Of a stretch of 64,000 nucleotides of DNA, positions 61,328-64,000 are shown one piece after another. Under the pieces are notes generated by a model. That model was given only the letters and a program-made list of their open reading frames with translations. It was not told the DNA's origin and made no database searches. Within the stretch, counting starts at the first letter, position 1. The number at the start of each line of letters is the position of its first letter. Where the stretch lies: contig CACNYF010000001.1 of the NCBI GenBank assembly GCA_902624535.1, positions 1-64,000 on the forward strand. Reading direction: 5' to 3'. Source of the DNA: an uncultured Pelagibacteraceae bacterium. GTDB lineage: Bacteria > Pseudomonadota > Alphaproteobacteria > Pelagibacterales > Pelagibacteraceae. Position numbers and translations under genes: made by a program.

Positions 61328-62239
61328 ATGAAAAGAGCTAATCTTGTAATTGGGACTCGCGGAAGTAAGCTAGCAATGATTTACGCAGAAAATGTGAAAA
61401 AAGAACTAAAAAAATATTATTCTAAAGAGATTGAATTAAAAAAAATAGTAACAAAAGGAGATCAAAAGCAAGATGAGAGACTATCTGAAATAGGAGGCAA
61501 AGGATTATTTTCAAAACAAATTGAAAAAGATTTATTAAATAAAGATATAGATATTGCAGTACATGCTTTCAAGGATATGCCCACTGAAGAAACTAAAAAT
61601 CTTTTAACTAATAATTTTTTAAAAAGAAATTCTCCTAATGAAATTTTAATAAGTAAAAATAATATAAAATTTGAAGATTTAGAGCCAAACTCAATTATTG
61701 GCACATCATCATATAGACGAGAATATCAACTTAAGAAAAAAAGACCCAACTTAAAATATAAACTTATCAGAGGAAATGTTGATACTAGAATTCAAAAGTT
61801 AGAAAAAGGGGAATATGATGCAATAATTCTCTCAAAAGCAGGAGTAGATGCTTTAAATCTACAACATAAAATTTCGCAAGAATTCAGTGTTGATGAACTT
61901 ATACCTTGTGCGGGCCAAGGAATTATAGCAATTCAATGCAGAGAAGATGATAATGAAATTAAAAAATTACTTGAAAACATTAATGATCAAGAAACAAGAA
62001 CTGTCGCAAAAGCAGAAAGAGAGGTCTTAAAAGTTCTTGAGGGAGATTGTGACACTGCGGTTGGTGTATTTGCAAAATCAAATGGTAAAAAAGTAGATCT
62101 ATTTACCGAATTGTTTTCTGTCGATGGAAAAAATAGATATTTCATAAAAAAAAGTCTTCAAAAAGATAATATTGAGTCTACTAGTAGAATGGTGGGAGAA
62201 GAGCTTAAATTAAAATCAAAAGGTTCTTATAAAAATTAA
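61328..62239 (+). CDS. hemC: Hydroxymethylbilane synthase
   Basis: LVIGTRGSKLAMIYAENVKKEL, GGKGLFSKQIEKDLLNKDIDIAVHAFKDMPTE, GDCDTAVGVFA. Confidence 0.97.
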   Translation: MKRANLVIGTRGSKLAMIYAENVKKELKKYYSKEIELKKIVTKGDQKQDERLSEIGGKGLFSKQIEKDLLNKDIDIAVHAFKDMPTEETKNLLTNNFLKRNSPNEILISKNNIKFEDLEPNSIIGTSSYRREYQLKKKRPNLKYKLIRGNVDTRIQKLEKGEYDAIILSKAGVDALNLQHKISQEFSVDELIPCAGQGIIAIQCREDDNEIKKLLENINDQETRTVAKAEREVLKVLEGDCDTAVGVFAKSNGKKVDLFTELFSVDGKNRYFIKKSLQKDNIESTSRMVGEELKLKSKGSYKN

Positions 62240-62240
62240 A

Positions 62241-62939
62241 ATGCATATATTATTAACCAGACCATTAGATGATAGCAGAGAATTAATTTTAAAATTTACT
62301 TCGATGAAACATAAAGTTTCTCATTTACCACTATTACAAATAAAAAAAATAGAAACACAAGAAATAGATTTTAGCCAATTCAAAGGCTTCATTTTCACGA
62401 GCGCTAATTCTTTAAAAAATCTCAATATTTCAAAAATAGATAAAAAAATAATTTGTTTTTGTGTTGGTCTTGCAACAGAAAGAAAGGCAAAAGAATTAGG
62501 CTTTCAAAATATTTTCTGCGCCGAAGGTAACGTAAATAATCTTAAAGAAATAATTTTACAAAACTTTGACCCAAAGATTGGAACAATGGCCTACATTAGC
62601 GGAGAAATTGTTTCTTATAATCTTGATGAAGACTTAATTTCAGAAAACTATATTATCAAGAGAATTATAAATTATACTGCAATACCAAATGAAAATTTAA
62701 GTGACGATTTTTTAAAAGATATTAAATCTTCTGTGCCAGAAATTGTTTACATATATTCTGAAAATAGTGCGAAGACATTTTTTACGTTAATAAAAAAATA
62801 TAATTTAGATAATATTTGGATGGAAACTAACCTAATGTGTATGGGCGAAAAAGCATCATCAGTATTGAATGATATAAAATGGAAAAAAATTTTTCTTTTT
62901 AACCCTGGTGAAGAGGAGTTTTTGCTATATAAAATTTAA
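62241..62939 (+). CDS. hemD: Uroporphyrinogen-III synthase-like protein
   Basis: ILLTRPLDDSRELILKF, GFIFTSANSLKNL; follows hemC. Confidence 0.82.
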   Translation: MHILLTRPLDDSRELILKFTSMKHKVSHLPLLQIKKIETQEIDFSQFKGFIFTSANSLKNLNISKIDKKIICFCVGLATERKAKELGFQNIFCAEGNVNNLKEIILQNFDPKIGTMAYISGEIVSYNLDEDLISENYIIKRIINYTAIPNENLSDDFLKDIKSSVPEIVYIYSENSAKTFFTLIKKYNLDNIWMETNLMCMGEKASSVLNDIKWKKIFLFNPGEEEFLLYKI

Positions 62940-62941
62940 AA

Positions 62942-64000
62942 ATGGACGTTTTAAATAAACTAAATGACTTATTTTTTTCTGTTTGGAAGCAGGGAATCCT
63001 TGGGGTAGATTTCTTTCAGATAATAGTCGGTCTTGGAATATTTGTATTATTTTTAATATTTAGAGGTCTAATCAGCAAACTTGTAATAAAAAAATTAGAA
63101 TTAATTTCAAAAAGAACAACCAATAAATTAGATGATACTTTTGTAAAATCTATGGAAGGTCCTGCAAGGTTTCTTCCAATTGTTCTTGGTATATTTTTTG
63201 CTAGTTACTATATGTCATTTGATAATGAGACTAGGGGTTTCATAGATAACGTTAACAGAACTCTAATAACAATTTTAATATTTTGGATAATACATCAGAT
63301 AATTGAGCCTATATCATATATTCTAAGTGGATTAGATAAAGTCCTGACAAAAGAATTAATAGGCTGGATTATAAAGTCTCTTAAAATTTTAATTTTTATT
63401 TTAGGTGCAGCAGCTGTTCTAGAGTTATGGGGGATTAAAATTGGACCAATAATTGCGGGATTAGGTTTATTTGGAGTAGCAGTAGCATTAGGTGCTCAGG
63501 ATTTATTTAAAAATTTAATCTCCGGAATTTTAGTTTTAGTTGAAAAAAGATTTAGAATTGGTGATTGGATTAAAGTTGAGGGAGTTATCGAAGGGGTTGT
63601 TGAGAACATTGGATTTAGATCAACTGTTATAAGAAAATTTGATAAATCACTGGCAATTATTCCTAATTTTCAATTTGCAGAAAATGCAGTGATTAATAAT
63701 ACAAGAAAGACTAACTGGGCTATTAGTTGGATAATAACTCTTCAATATGACACTACAATTGATCAATTGAAAACAATAAGAGACGAAATTGAAGATCACA
63801 TAAATAAAGGAGATGATTATGACCAATCCGTAGGAGTCGCTGTTAGAATAGATAAATTTTCAGATAGCTCGATTGATATGTTTGTTAGATGTTTTACAAA
63901 AACAAATAGTTGGACTAATTATTTACAAGTAAAAGAAAATTTGGCAATTGAAATTAAAAAAATTGTTGAGGGTAAGGGAGCTGCTTTTGCTTTCCCGAGT
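62942..64000 (+). CDS. MscS-family mechanosensitive channel, 3' end cut by window
   Basis: Open frame MDVLNKLNDLFFSVWKQG...LGLFGVAVALGAQDLFKNLISGILVLVEKRFRIGDWIKVEGVIEGVVENIGFRSTVIRKFDKSLAIIPN; absent from ORF track because no stop in window. Confidence 0.92.
   Translation, partial: MDVLNKLNDLFFSVWKQGILGVDFFQIIVGLGIFVLFLIFRGLISKLVIKKLELISKRTTNKLDDTFVKSMEGPARFLPIVLGIFFASYYMSFDNETRGFIDNVNRTLITILIFWIIHQIIEPISYILSGLDKVLTKELIGWIIKSLKILIFILGAAAVLELWGIKIGPIIAGLGLFGVAVALGAQDLFKNLISGILVLVEKRFRIGDWIKVEGVIEGVVENIGFRSTVIRKFDKSLAIIPNFQFAENAVINNTRKTNWAISWIITLQYDTTIDQLKTIRDEIEDHINKGDDYDQSVGVAVRIDKFSDSSIDMFVRCFTKTNSWTNYLQVKENLAIEIKKIVEGKGAAFAFPS

Noticed and set aside
1-64000. CRISPR arrays, transposases, integrases, toxin-antitoxin or phage genes
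   Set aside because: None seen: no regularly spaced repeats and no such protein families in the ORF track

Overview
AT-rich, gene-dense alphaproteobacterial chromosome segment. Protein content and gene order look like a SAR11/Pelagibacterales genome; this is my inference, no search was run. Nearly all genes are core functions: grpE-dnaK-dnaJ-dapB-nth, leuS-lptE-holA, parB-parA-rsmG-mnmG-mnmE, rho-hemG-hemH-hemE, ppsR-maf-aroE-SDR-coaE-dnaQ, secB-fxsA, hslVU, a his operon (hisB-H-A-F-E) carrying unrelated passenger ORFs, a TRAP transporter, two tandem pilins, lolA-ftsK, tRNA-Gly(GCC), purH, rpe, an actP-like symporter with DUF4212, acs, tsaD, hemC-hemD and a partial mscS. I see no CRISPR array, transposon, prophage or defence island. 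The most informative non-coding signals are: (i) a probable replication origin in the ~280 bp hemE/ppsR intergenic region (25055-25336), in the hemE-DUF299 context known from Caulobacter and Rickettsia; (ii) a perfect parS 16-mer (TGTTTCACGTGAAACA) inside rsmG and a 14/16 copy inside mnmG, next to parAB; (iii) a 38-aa ArfA-like ribosome-rescue ORF absent from the ORF track; (iv) an ATGCAT hexamer that supplies the start codons of two divergent genes; (v) an 18-bp perfect palindrome just upstream of the porin gene; (vi) two paralogous sulfotransferases, each inserted antisense into a conserved cluster; and (vii) passenger genes inside the his operon. I did not find convincing evidence for an entirely new multi-gene system.
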